From contig NZ_KI911782.1 of the NCBI RefSeq assembly GCF_000515395.1, positions 1,031,090-1,095,089 of the forward strand: DNA of 64,000 nucleotides, in the 5' to 3' direction. The notes beneath the pieces were generated by a model. That model ran no database searches. It was given only the letters and a program-made list of their open reading frames with translations, and was not told the origin of the DNA. Source of the DNA: Jiangella gansuensis DSM 44835. GTDB taxonomy: Bacteria > Actinomycetota > Actinomycetes > Jiangellales > Jiangellaceae. The position numbers and the translations under genes were made by a program. Positions 10,283 through 18,115 of this stretch are shown here, piece after piece. Within the stretch, counting starts at the first letter, position 1. The number at the start of each line of letters is the position of its first letter.

Positions 10283-10999
10283 GTGGGGGGAGATCATCGC
10301 CGCCGGGTTCAGCCTGCCCGGCCACGGAATCCGTTGCGCCGGTACACGGTGTCGCTGGCCGGCTTCGCGGTGCTGACGACAGCCGTGGTGGCGGCCGTCG
10401 CCGACCAGCCCGGGCCCGCGGCCCACGGCCAGGTCGGGGACCTCGACCGGCAACCGGTCCCGATGGTGGCGCCAGGTACCGAGACGATGGCGTCGCCGGG
10501 CGCTTCACCGACGCGACCCGCGACCAGCTCGCCGGCCCACACGGACGGCCTCGGTGACATCGCCGGTGGCGCCGTCAGCCCAGACGCCGGGACCAGCGGG
10601 CGGCCGGAGCCGCCGCCGCAGGGGTCCACACCCGCGGCCGACACCACGCCGGACTCCGAACGGCCGCCGGAGGCCCCGTCCACGGACCACCCGTCCAGCG
10701 AGTACCCCGCGGACGATCCCGGCGCCCCGGAGGACGAGCCGACCGGCGGTGCGTCGGCGGAACCGCCCGCGGAGCAGCCTGACCCGGAGCCCACGCCGTC
10801 AGGTCAGCCGTCGCACCCGGACGTGCCGGACCCGTCGCCGACGACCACCCCTCGGCCCCCGATCGTCGTGCCGACGCCGCGGCCGACGGTCACGCCACGC
10901 CCGCCGGAGGAGCCGGAACGACCCAGCAAACCGGAACCACCGGACGACGACGGGTCGCTGATCTGCCTGGACGTGCTGGGTCTGCAGATCTGCCTGTGA
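10283..10999 (+). CDS. Proline-rich secreted or membrane-anchored protein, unknown function
   Basis: A 238-residue protein: Arg-rich N-terminus, one hydrophobic segment (about 21-40, VSLAGFAVLTTAVVAAVA) that reads as signal peptide or anchor, then about 180 residues of low-complexity Pro/Glu/Ser/Thr sequence, ending in a short hydrophobic tail with two cysteines (LICLDVLGLQICL). Function not recognised. A -10-like TAGGTT at 10270-10275 lies seven bases ahead of the GTG, so the message may be leaderless; a G6 run (10285-10290) falls in the first codons. Low complexity makes the protein uncertain, but codon bias in this frame and a clean stop support it. Confidence 0.65.
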   Translation: MGGDHRRRVQPARPRNPLRRYTVSLAGFAVLTTAVVAAVADQPGPAAHGQVGDLDRQPVPMVAPGTETMASPGASPTRPATSSPAHTDGLGDIAGGAVSPDAGTSGRPEPPPQGSTPAADTTPDSERPPEAPSTDHPSSEYPADDPGAPEDEPTGGASAEPPAEQPDPEPTPSGQPSHPDVPDPSPTTTPRPPIVVPTPRPTVTPRPPEEPERPSKPEPPDDDGSLICLDVLGLQICL

Positions 11000-11012
11000 A
11001 CGCTGGACGGGT

Positions 11013-11672
11013 TCAGTCGCCGCTGAGCCGGGGCTTGTGTTCCAGACCGGACAGGCCGTTCCAGGCGAGGTTCACCAGGTGTGCGGCGACGTCTGACTTC
11101 TTCGGCGAGCGCACTTCCAGCCACCACTGCCCGGTCAGCGCGACCATGCCGACCAGCATCTGCGCGTACATGGGCGCGTGCTTGGCGGCGAAGCCGCGGG
11201 CTTTGAACTCGGCGGCCAGGATGTGTTCGACCTGGCTGGCTGTGTCGGAGATGAGGCTGGCGAAACCGCCGGTGGCATGCGCCACCGGCGAGTCGCGCAC
11301 CAGGATGCGGAAGCCGTCGGTGCACGTCTCGATGTAGTCGAGCAGGGCCAATGCGGCCCGCTCGAGGATCACCCGGGGATGGGTGGCCGAGCCGAGCGCC
11401 GTCGTGATGCGGTCGAGCAGGCCCTCCATCTCGCGGTCGACGACAACGGCGTAGAGGCCTTCCTTGCCGCCGAAGTGCTCGTACACGACCGGTTTGGAGA
11501 CGCCGGCGCGGGCCGCGACCTCCTCGATGGAGGTGCCGTCGAACCCGCGCTCGGCGAAGAGCGCGCGCCCTACGTCGAGCAGCTGCTCGCGGCGCTGCTT
11601 GCCGGTCATGCGGACTCGGCCGGGGGTGGCACGCGGCCGGGCCGCGACGTCGTCGGTCACGTGCCTCATCAT
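11013..11672 (-). CDS. TetR-family transcriptional regulator
   Basis: A 219-residue regulator with a canonical TetR N-terminal helix-turn-helix (KQRREQLLDVGRALFAERGF, then GTSIEEVAARAGVSKPVVYEHF at about 45-66) and a divergent ligand-binding C-terminal domain. It lies 22 bp downstream of the delta-9-type desaturase gene on the same strand and is almost certainly cotranscribed. By analogy with FasR/DesT-type regulators it may sense acyl-CoA and control membrane lipid unsaturation; this is inference from context. Two consecutive ATG codons (11672, 11669) are possible starts. Confidence 0.9.
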   Translation of the reverse strand: MMRHVTDDVAARPRATPGRVRMTGKQRREQLLDVGRALFAERGFDGTSIEEVAARAGVSKPVVYEHFGGKEGLYAVVVDREMEGLLDRITTALGSATHPRVILERAALALLDYIETCTDGFRILVRDSPVAHATGGFASLISDTASQVEHILAAEFKARGFAAKHAPMYAQMLVGMVALTGQWWLEVRSPKKSDVAAHLVNLAWNGLSGLEHKPRLSGD

Positions 11673-11694
11673 GCCCCCGCGGCCCGACAGCGCG

Positions 11695-12693
11695 TCAGGG
11701 GGCGATGAGGGTGGATTCGCCGCCGTAGTCGTCGACGCGCTTGGACTCGACGCGTTCCGGGCTCGGCCAGCGGACGTCCCAGACCCAGCCGAGCTTCTCG
11801 AACGCCCAGATGATGCGGGCGCTGGAGTCGATCTGGCCCTTCAACACGCCATGCCGCGCGCAGGTCGGGTCGGCGTGGTGCAGGTTGTGCCAGGACTCGC
11901 CCATGGACAGGAAGGCCAGCCACCACACGTTGCCGGATTTGTCGCGGCTCTCGAACGGACGCTCGCCGATGGCGTGGCAGATCGAGTTGATGGACCAGGT
12001 GACGTGGTGCAGCAACCCGACACGGACCAGCGTGGCCCAGAAGAACGCCGTCAGCGCGCCGTGCCACGACCAGGTCACCAGCCCGCCGATGATGGGCGGC
12101 AGCAGCAGCGACAGCGCCACCCACAGCGGGAAGAGCTTGCTGACGATCCGGATGTCCTTGTCCTTGATCAGATCCGGTGCGAACTTGCGCTGGTCGGTCT
12201 GCTCGACGTCGAACAACCAGCCCATGTGGGCGAAGAACATGCCCTTGATCAGGGCGGGCACGGAGTCGCCGTAGCGCCAGGGCGAGTGCGGGTCGCCCTC
12301 CTTGTCGGCGAACTTGTGATGGCGGCGGTGGTCGGCGACCCAGCGGATGACCGGCCCCTCGACGGCCATGCTGCCGGCGATGGCCAGTCCGATCTTGACG
12401 CCGCGGTTGGCCTTGAACGACCGGTGCGTGAAGTGCCGGTGGAAGCCGACGGTGACACCGTGCCCGGCGATGGCGTAGAAGACCACGGCCAGGACGACGT
12501 CGAGCCAGCTCAGGTAGCCGCCCATCCAGGCGATCGGCATGGCGGCCACCAGCGCCACGAACGGCACGGCGATGAAGACGCCGATGGTGATGCGTTCGCC
12601 GAGCGTCTGCGTGTCGCCGGAGAGTGTGCCCAGCGGGAGATCGGCCTGCGCGGGCGGGGACTGTGGGCCCTTGGCCGTGTCCGTGGAAGCCAT
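11695..12693 (-). CDS. Acyl-CoA/stearoyl delta-9-type desaturase
   Basis: A 332-residue integral membrane desaturase with histidine boxes HRHFTH (85-90), HRRHH (122-126) and HNLHH (269-273), the pattern of stearoyl-CoA delta-9 desaturases (OLE1/DesA3 type), and four to five hydrophobic helices. It makes monounsaturated acyl chains for membrane lipids. First gene of an operon with the TetR regulator; the upstream region carries the inverted repeat TTACGGAACCGTAA (12723-12736), a likely operator. Confidence 0.92.
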   Translation of the reverse strand: MASTDTAKGPQSPPAQADLPLGTLSGDTQTLGERITIGVFIAVPFVALVAAMPIAWMGGYLSWLDVVLAVVFYAIAGHGVTVGFHRHFTHRSFKANRGVKIGLAIAGSMAVEGPVIRWVADHRRHHKFADKEGDPHSPWRYGDSVPALIKGMFFAHMGWLFDVEQTDQRKFAPDLIKDKDIRIVSKLFPLWVALSLLLPPIIGGLVTWSWHGALTAFFWATLVRVGLLHHVTWSINSICHAIGERPFESRDKSGNVWWLAFLSMGESWHNLHHADPTCARHGVLKGQIDSSARIIWAFEKLGWVWDVRWPSPERVESKRVDDYGGESTLIAP

Positions 12694-12722
12694 GGAGTCT
12701 CCGTCGTTTAGGGGGACCTTCC

Positions 12723-12755
12723 TTACGGAACCGTAACCTACGATCCCGTAAGTCG
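12723..12755 (-). promoter_or_regulatory. Inverted repeat upstream of desaturase-TetR operon (probable TetR operator)
   Basis: TTACGGAACCGTAA at 12723-12736 has perfect 6-bp arms around AA; a second half-site CCCGTAAG follows at about 12745-12752, so CTTACGG...CCGTAAG also forms a wider inverted repeat. It sits 30-60 bp upstream of the desaturase start, the expected promoter zone. Binding by the TetR protein encoded in the same operon is inference. Confidence 0.65.
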
Positions 12756-12901
12756 TATAGTCCGGATCTTCCTATCTGTACCCACCTCGGTCGGGACGAT
12801 TCGCGGACGTCTGCGGCGATCCGGCACAGGTCGCATCGGCGGCGTGATCCAACATAAAGAGGCGAGTTGCCGGTTTCCGCGTTCGGCCCGAAGGTCGTCC
12901 C

Positions 12902-13705
12902 ATGACGGCGCGACTCATCGACGACATCGACCTGGCCGAGCGGGTGCGCGAACTCCGCGCTGCCGGCTCCACCTACGACGAGATCATGGCCGAGTTGCAC
13001 ATCGGCGCCTCGACCATCAGCCGCATCCTCGGCGTGTACGGCAAGGGCCGGGCGCGGCCGAGGGTAACCGACGACCTGCGCGGAAGAGCGAGAGCGCTAC
13101 GGCGGGAGGGGGCGTCCGTGCCGGAGATCGCGCGCGAGCTCGGGCTCGCCAGGAGTACAGCCTGGCTGATCACCAAGGACATCGCCTGGACGCCGGGCCC
13201 CGACGGCGCCAGCCGGCGGGCCGAGGCCGAGCGGGCACGCATCGCCGGCGACATCGCCGAGAGCTTCGGCACCTTGAGCGAGCGCGAACTGATGATCGCC
13301 GGTGCCGTGGCCTACTGGGCCGAAGGAGCGAAGGCGAAACCATGGGACCCACGGGAACGGCTGACGTTCGTCAACAGCGATCCGGACATGATCCGGATGT
13401 TCGTCGCCTGGCTGAGCGCTGTGGGTGTGGAGCGGGAGCGGCTCAGGTTTCGCGTCTCCATCCACGAGTCGGCTGATGTGCCGGCGGCCGAGGCCTACTG
13501 GGCGGAGGTCGTCGACGTGCCGGTCGAGCGGTTCGCCCGGGCGACGCTCAAGAAGCACAACCCGAAGACGGTGCGGAAGAACGTCGGCGGCACCTACCGG
13601 GGCTGCTTGACCGTCCAGGTGATCAAGAGCGCTCCGGAGTACCGGGTCATGGTCGGACTCTGGTCGGCCATCGCGCAGGGGGCGTCGCGCGAGGCGATAC
13701 CGTAG
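12902..13705 (+). CDS. Helix-turn-helix protein with LAGLIDADG-endonuclease-like C-terminal half
   Basis: A 267-residue protein. The N-terminal part has two resolvase/homeodomain-like HTH units (AAGSTYDEIMAELHIGASTISR about 20-41 and EGASVPEIARELGLARSTAW about 65-84). The C-terminal part (about 135-255) contains AGAVAYWAEGAK, FVNSDPDMIRMFVAWL and RVSIHESADVPAAEAYW, a pattern I associate with actinobacterial proteins distantly related to LAGLIDADG homing endonucleases; catalytic acids are not certain. Its role is unknown. It lies 40 bp before tRNA-Gln, a common integration site, but no integrase, att repeat or other mobile gene is visible. Confidence 0.6.
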   Translation: MTARLIDDIDLAERVRELRAAGSTYDEIMAELHIGASTISRILGVYGKGRARPRVTDDLRGRARALRREGASVPEIARELGLARSTAWLITKDIAWTPGPDGASRRAEAERARIAGDIAESFGTLSERELMIAGAVAYWAEGAKAKPWDPRERLTFVNSDPDMIRMFVAWLSAVGVERERLRFRVSIHESADVPAAEAYWAEVVDVPVERFARATLKKHNPKTVRKNVGGTYRGCLTVQVIKSAPEYRVMVGLWSAIAQGASREAIP

Positions 13706-13745
13706 AGGGGCCGCGCTTGGCGATGTGACAGCCGAGCGCAAACTG

Positions 13746-13816
13746 TCCCGGGTAGTGTAATGGCAGCACCGCTGGTTTTGGTCCAGTTAGTAGGGGTTCG
13801 AGTCCTCTCCCGGGAG
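13746..13816 (+). tRNA. tRNA-Gln (anticodon UUG)
   Basis: Acceptor stem TCCCGGG (13746-13752) pairs with CCCGGGA (13809-13815) with discriminator G at 13816; the anticodon stem GCTGG/CCAGT encloses loop TTTTGGT giving anticodon TTG at 13778-13780; the T-arm contains GGTTCGAGTCC. CCA is not encoded. The fold is complete and of normal length. It lies between the HTH/LAGLIDADG-like gene and glmU, all on the plus strand. Confidence 0.95.
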
Positions 13817-13946
13817 CCGGTGCGAATGGGGCTGGTCAGCCGCATTCGTGGCCGCTTCGTCGTCGAACGGCGGCGTTTCTCGTCGGCCCGGCTGGGGAGG
13901 TATCGTCGTGCCCGGTCCCGCCACCGAAGCCGAGGAGCACGAACGC

Positions 13947-15404
13947 GTGACTACGCGCCCGGCAGCCGTCGTTGTTCTCGCCGCCGGCGAGGGCACCCGG
14001 ATGAAGTCGTCCACCCCCAAGGTCTTGCACGAGGTCGCCGGCCGCTCCCTGGTGGGGCATGCCGTCGCCGCGGCTCAGGATCTCAAACCCGATCACCTCA
14101 CCGTCGTCATCGGGCACGGCCGTGATCAGGTCGCGGCGCACCTCGAGCAGGTCGCCCCCGGCGTCACCACCGCGGTGCAGGAGCAGCAGCTCGGTACCGG
14201 GCATGCGGTCATGGTGGCCTTGGAGCAGTTGCCGCCGGCAGACGGCGTGGTCGTGGTCACCTACGGCGACGTCCCGCTGCTCACCGGCGACACCCTGAAC
14301 GCTCTGGTCGACACGCACGTGGCCGACGGCAACGCCGTCACGGTGCTGACCGCCCACGTCGCCGACCCGACGGGGTACGGCCGCATCGTGCGTGCCGACG
14401 ACGGCGGCGTGCGCGCCATCGTCGAGCACAAGGACGCTGCCGCCGACGTCCTGCGCATCACCGAGATCAACTCCGGCATCTACGCCTTCGACGGTGCCGT
14501 GCTGCGCGCCAACCTGCAGCGCGTCACCAGCGACAACGCTCAGGGCGAGCTGTACCTGACCGACGTGCTGGGGCTGGCCCGCGCCGACGGTCTGCGGGTG
14601 GGCGCCGTCGTCACCGACGATCCCTGGCAGACGGAGGGGGTGAACGACCGCGTCCAGCTGGCGGCCATGAACCGCGAGCTCAACCGCCGCGTCACCGAGC
14701 GCTGGATGCGTGAAGGCGTCACCATGATCGACCCCGCCACCACGTGGATCGACGTCACCGTGACCCTCGCCCGCGACGTCGTCCTGCGGCCGGGCGTGCA
14801 GTTGCTGGGCGCCACCGAGGTGGGCGCCGGGGCGGAGATCGGCCCCGATGCCACGCTGCACGACACCGTCGTCGGTGCCGGCGCCAGTGTCGTGCGCACG
14901 CACGCCACCGGCGCGCGCATCGGCGAGTCCGCCGCCGTCGGGCCCTTCACCTATCTGCGTCCCGGCGCCGTGCTGGAGGCCAAGGCCAAGGCCGGCGCGT
15001 ACGTAGAGATCAAGAAGTCGACGGTGGGCCGCGGCGCCAAGGTGCCGCACCTGACCTACGTCGGCGACGCCACCATCGGCGAGGGCGCCAACATCGGCGC
15101 CGGCACCATCTTCGCCAACTACGACGGCGTGGCGAAGCATCACACCGTTGTCGGGCGGCACAGCTTCGTCGGCAGCGACTCGGTGCTGGTGGCACCGGTC
15201 GAGCTGGCCGACGGCAGCTACGTCGCCGCCGGGTCCACCGTCGTCGCGGGGACCGAACCGGGCCAGCTCGCCGTCGCGCGGGCCCGTCAGCGCAACATCG
15301 ACGGCTGGGTCGAGCGCAAGCGCGCGGGTACGGCCACCGACGAGGCCGCGCGGCAGGCGAAGGAACAGCACAGCGCCGACCAGGCTGAGGGGGAGCAGGC
15401 GTGA
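13947..15404 (+). CDS. glmU: Bifunctional UDP-N-acetylglucosamine pyrophosphorylase/glucosamine-1-phosphate N-acetyltransferase
   Basis: A 485-residue bifunctional enzyme making UDP-GlcNAc for peptidoglycan and surface glycans. N-terminal nucleotidyltransferase domain with LAAGEGTRMKSSTPKVLH (about 11-28); C-terminal left-handed beta-helix acetyltransferase made of hexapeptide repeats (IGESAAVGPFTYLRPGAVLE onward) with YVEIKKS and ANYDG motifs. GTG at 13947 has GAGGAG nine bases upstream; the open frame extends further but homology starts here. Stop overlaps the GTG start of prs (GTGA), so glmU-prs is an operon, the common actinobacterial arrangement. Confidence 0.96.
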   Translation: MTTRPAAVVVLAAGEGTRMKSSTPKVLHEVAGRSLVGHAVAAAQDLKPDHLTVVIGHGRDQVAAHLEQVAPGVTTAVQEQQLGTGHAVMVALEQLPPADGVVVVTYGDVPLLTGDTLNALVDTHVADGNAVTVLTAHVADPTGYGRIVRADDGGVRAIVEHKDAAADVLRITEINSGIYAFDGAVLRANLQRVTSDNAQGELYLTDVLGLARADGLRVGAVVTDDPWQTEGVNDRVQLAAMNRELNRRVTERWMREGVTMIDPATTWIDVTVTLARDVVLRPGVQLLGATEVGAGAEIGPDATLHDTVVGAGASVVRTHATGARIGESAAVGPFTYLRPGAVLEAKAKAGAYVEIKKSTVGRGAKVPHLTYVGDATIGEGANIGAGTIFANYDGVAKHHTVVGRHSFVGSDSVLVAPVELADGSYVAAGSTVVAGTEPGQLAVARARQRNIDGWVERKRAGTATDEAARQAKEQHSADQAEGEQA

Positions 15405-16381
15405 CGGGGATCCGGGCCACAGGCACGAAGACATTGATGCTGTTCGGGGGACGCGCACATCCCGAACTGAACTCCGAGGTCGCCGACTGCCTCGGCGTCA
15501 GTCTGGTGCCGAGCAAGACGTACAACTTCGCCAACGGCGAGATCTACGTCCGCTTCGAGGAAAGCGTGCGCGGCAGCGACGCGTTCGTCATCCAGAGCCA
15601 CACCGCGCCCATCAATGAGTGGATCATGGAGCAGCTCATCATGGTCGACGCGTTGAAGCGGGCGTCGGCGAAGCAGATCACCGTGGTCATGCCGTTCTAC
15701 GGGTATGCCCGGCAGGACAAGAAGCACCGCGGCCGCGAGCCCATCTCGGCCCGGCTGATCGCCGACATGTTCAAGACCGCCGGTGCTGACCGGTTGATGG
15801 CCGTCGACCTGCACACCGCGCAGATCCAGGGCTTCTTCGACGGTCCGGTGGACCACCTGTGGGCGCTGCCCATTCTGGCCAACCACGTGTCCGAGCACTA
15901 CGACGCCACGAACATGACGGTCGTGTCGCCCGACGCCGGCCGGGTGCGGGTGGCCGACGTCTGGGCCGACCGGCTCGGAACCCCGCTGGCCATCATCCAC
16001 AAGCGCCGCAACCCCGATGTCGCCAACGAGGTCAAGGTGCACGAGGTCGTCGGCGACGTCGAGGGCCGCACCTGTCTGCTGGTCGACGACATGATCGACA
16101 CGGCCGGCACCATCACCCAGGCGGCCGAGGCCCTGGTGGAGGCCGGGGCCGAGTCGGTACTCGTCGCAGCCACGCACGCGGTGCTCTCCGGCCCGGCGGT
16201 CGACCGGCTGAAGAACTCGGCCGGCATCAGAGAGGTCATCGTCACCAATACGCTCCCGATCCCCGAGGACCGTCGTTTCGACAAGCTGACGGTGCTGTCG
16301 ATCGCGCCGCTGATCGCCCGGGCCATCCACGAGGTCTTCGAAGAGGGCTCGGTCACCAGCCTCTTCAACGGCAACGCGTAA
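15401..16381 (+). CDS. prs: Ribose-phosphate pyrophosphokinase (PRPP synthetase)
   Basis: Makes PRPP from ribose-5-phosphate and ATP for nucleotide, His and Trp synthesis. 326 residues. Seen: FANGEIYVRFEESVRG, the flexible-loop region YARQDKKHRGREPISARL, and the PRPP-binding loop VDDMIDTAGTI at about 228-238. GTG start overlapping the glmU stop, with AGGGGGAG upstream. Length and motifs are those of class I bacterial enzymes. It is the last gene of the glmU operon; rplY follows after 280 bp with its own promoter. Confidence 0.96.
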   Translation: MTGIRATGTKTLMLFGGRAHPELNSEVADCLGVSLVPSKTYNFANGEIYVRFEESVRGSDAFVIQSHTAPINEWIMEQLIMVDALKRASAKQITVVMPFYGYARQDKKHRGREPISARLIADMFKTAGADRLMAVDLHTAQIQGFFDGPVDHLWALPILANHVSEHYDATNMTVVSPDAGRVRVADVWADRLGTPLAIIHKRRNPDVANEVKVHEVVGDVEGRTCLLVDDMIDTAGTITQAAEALVEAGAESVLVAATHAVLSGPAVDRLKNSAGIREVIVTNTLPIPEDRRFDKLTVLSIAPLIARAIHEVFEEGSVTSLFNGNA

Positions 16382-16504
16382 ACGGACCGGGCGACGGGGA
16401 ACGGCGCCAGGGTTCGGCCGGGCATCGGGGCGAGGAACGAACCGACGCGGGCGAGGCGGCGTCCCCCGTCACCCGGGTCCGGCACGATGCACGGGGCCGG
16501 TTTC

Positions 16505-16664
16505 ACATCGGGGCTGATCGGGGGCTAAACTTCGAGGGTTGCCTCGGCGAGGGTGCTGTCCATCCGACGGCACCGTGATCGACGCGGTGCGCAGTCGGTG
16601 CGCGCCCTTGCCCGAGCCCGACGTGCCGCTGACCGCCCACCGCATTCTCCGAGGAGTTCTCACC
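16505..16664 (+). promoter_or_regulatory. Probable rplY promoter and 5' leader
   Basis: A -10-like TAAACT sits at about 16525-16530, followed by roughly 125 bases of leader before the GTG of rplY and a GAGGAG ribosome binding site at 16651-16656. A long leader ahead of a ribosomal protein gene may hold an autoregulatory structure, but I cannot identify a known class. The rest of the 16382-16504 spacer contains only GC-rich sequence with no gene that I can support. Confidence 0.45.
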
Positions 16665-17306
16665 GTGTCCGACGTCAAGATCGCCGCCGAACTGCGCACC
16701 GAGTTCGGCAAGGGCGCCGCGCGCCGTCTTCGCCGCGCCGACAAGGTTCCCGCGGTCCTCTACGGACACGGGACCGACCCGGTTCATCTCGCCCTGCCGG
16801 GCCACGACACGATGCTGGCGCTGAAGACGGCCAACGCGCTGCTCACGCTCGACATCGAGGGTCACGGCAACGAGCTGGCCCTGCCCAAGCACGTGCAGCG
16901 CGACCCGCTGAAGGGCTTCATCGAGCACGTCGACCTGCTGCTGGTCAAGCGCGGCGAGAAGGTCACCGTCGACGTGCCGGTGCACCTGGTCGGCGAGGCC
17001 GCGCCGGGCACGCTGGTCAACCTGGACAGCCCGACCCTCTCCGTCGAGGCCGAGGCCACCCACCTGCCCGAGGGCATCGAGGTGTCCGTCGAGGGCCTCG
17101 AGGAAGGCACCCAGATCCACGCCAAGGACCTGACGCTGCCGAGCGGCACCACGCTGGCCGCCGACGACGAGCTCCTGGTCGTCAACGTCACCGCCGCTCC
17201 GACTGCCGAGCAGATGGAGGGCGAGGTCGAGGAGGCCGCCGAGGAGGCGCCGGCCGAGGGCGCCGCGGAGGCGCCGGCCGAGGACGAATCCAGCGACGAG
17301 TCCTGA
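16665..17306 (+). CDS. rplY: 50S ribosomal protein L25/general stress protein Ctc
   Basis: A 213-residue protein of the long (Ctc-type) L25 family that binds 5S rRNA. N-terminal L25 domain (RTEFGKGAARRLRRADKVPAVLYGHG, about 11-36) followed by the C-terminal TL5 beta domain, and an acidic Ala/Glu tail (about 185-213) common in actinobacteria. GTG at 16665 chosen because GAGGAG lies eight bases upstream and homology begins at SDVKIAAELRTEFG. Followed by short tandem repeats and pth, the usual neighbour. Confidence 0.95.
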   Translation: MSDVKIAAELRTEFGKGAARRLRRADKVPAVLYGHGTDPVHLALPGHDTMLALKTANALLTLDIEGHGNELALPKHVQRDPLKGFIEHVDLLLVKRGEKVTVDVPVHLVGEAAPGTLVNLDSPTLSVEAEATHLPEGIEVSVEGLEEGTQIHAKDLTLPSGTTLAADDELLVVNVTAAPTAEQMEGEVEEAAEEAPAEGAAEAPAEDESSDES

Positions 17307-17363
17307 GCACCGCAGCCTGAGCACGGCAACCTCTGAGCACGACAACCTCTGAGCACCACAACC
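17304..17363. repeat. Short tandem repeats between rplY and pth
   Basis: Four degenerate units beginning TGAGCAC (17304, 17318, 17334, 17350), with two clean 16-bp units of the form TGAGCACGRCAACCTC in the middle. The first unit overlaps the rplY stop codon. No function evident; looks like local slippage duplication. Confidence 0.75.
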
Positions 17364-17381
17364 GGGCCGGGGAGCCTGCAG

Positions 17382-17966
17382 ATGTCCGACAACGCGTGGC
17401 TGGTGGTCGGGCTGGGCAACCCCGGCCCGACCTATGCCGGCACTCGTCACAACGTGGGCGCCATGGTCATCGACCTGCTGGCGGCGCGTGCCGGCGCGAA
17501 GCTCAAGTCGCAGCGCCGGTTGCGCGCCGACGTGGCCGAGACGCGGCTGGGCGGCGTGCCCGGTTCGCGCGCGGTGCTGGCCGTCCCCCACTCGTACATG
17601 AACGAGTCCGGCGGGCCGGTGGCGCAGCTCGCCGACTTCTACAGGATCCCGGCCGAGCGGCTGCTGGTGCTTCACGACGAGCTCGACCTCCCGTTCGGCA
17701 CCATCCGGTTGAAGCGCGGCGGCGGTGACAACGGTCACAACGGGCTGCGTTCGGTGCGTGCGCGCGTCGGCACCGGCGACTATTGCCGGCTGCGCTTCGG
17801 CATCGGCCGGCCGCCGGGCCGGATGGACCCGGCGGCCTTCGTGCTCAAGCCCTTCTCCGCTGTTGAAAAGCGGGAACTGGAGCTGGAGGTCGACCGGGCC
17901 GCCGACGCCGTCGAGGCGGTCGTCGTCGACGGCTTGGTGTACGCGCAGAATCACTACAACACCTGA
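17382..17966 (+). CDS. pth: Peptidyl-tRNA hydrolase
   Basis: Releases tRNA from prematurely terminated peptidyl-tRNA. 194 residues, normal for Pth. Seen: [17 protein letters not shown] with catalytic His at 23, [19 protein letters not shown] with the catalytic Asp, and [15 protein letters not shown] start. Located directly after rplY, a conserved gene order. It ends the housekeeping block; the surface-polysaccharide region begins about 150 bp further on. Confidence 0.96.
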   Translation: MSDNAWLVVGLGNPGPTYAGTRHNVGAMVIDLLAARAGAKLKSQRRLRADVAETRLGGVPGSRAVLAVPHSYMNESGGPVAQLADFYRIPAERLLVLHDELDLPFGTIRLKRGGGDNGHNGLRSVRARVGTGDYCRLRFGIGRPPGRMDPAAFVLKPFSAVEKRELELEVDRAADAVEAVVVDGLVYAQNHYNT

Positions 17967-18115
17967 GGCGAGCGCTGTCGCCGGCGCATGGCCCGGCATG
18001 TCCGAAATCACCCGAACGATCGGGTGGCCCCATTAGGCCCATTGCGCGTATAGTCCCTTCCAGTTCGTCGGCTTGGACATGAGCCGGTGGGGGGTATCGG
18101 AGCCTTGGGGGGGCC

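Noticed and set aside
13836-15458. 540-codon minus-strand open frame opposite glmU
   Set aside because: It is antisense to a clear bifunctional GlmU; the product is a His/Val/Gly-rich sequence without domains, an expected artefact of GC-rich codon bias.
16503-18011. 502-codon minus-strand frame opposite rplY and pth
   Set aside because: Antisense to two conserved housekeeping genes, no domain.
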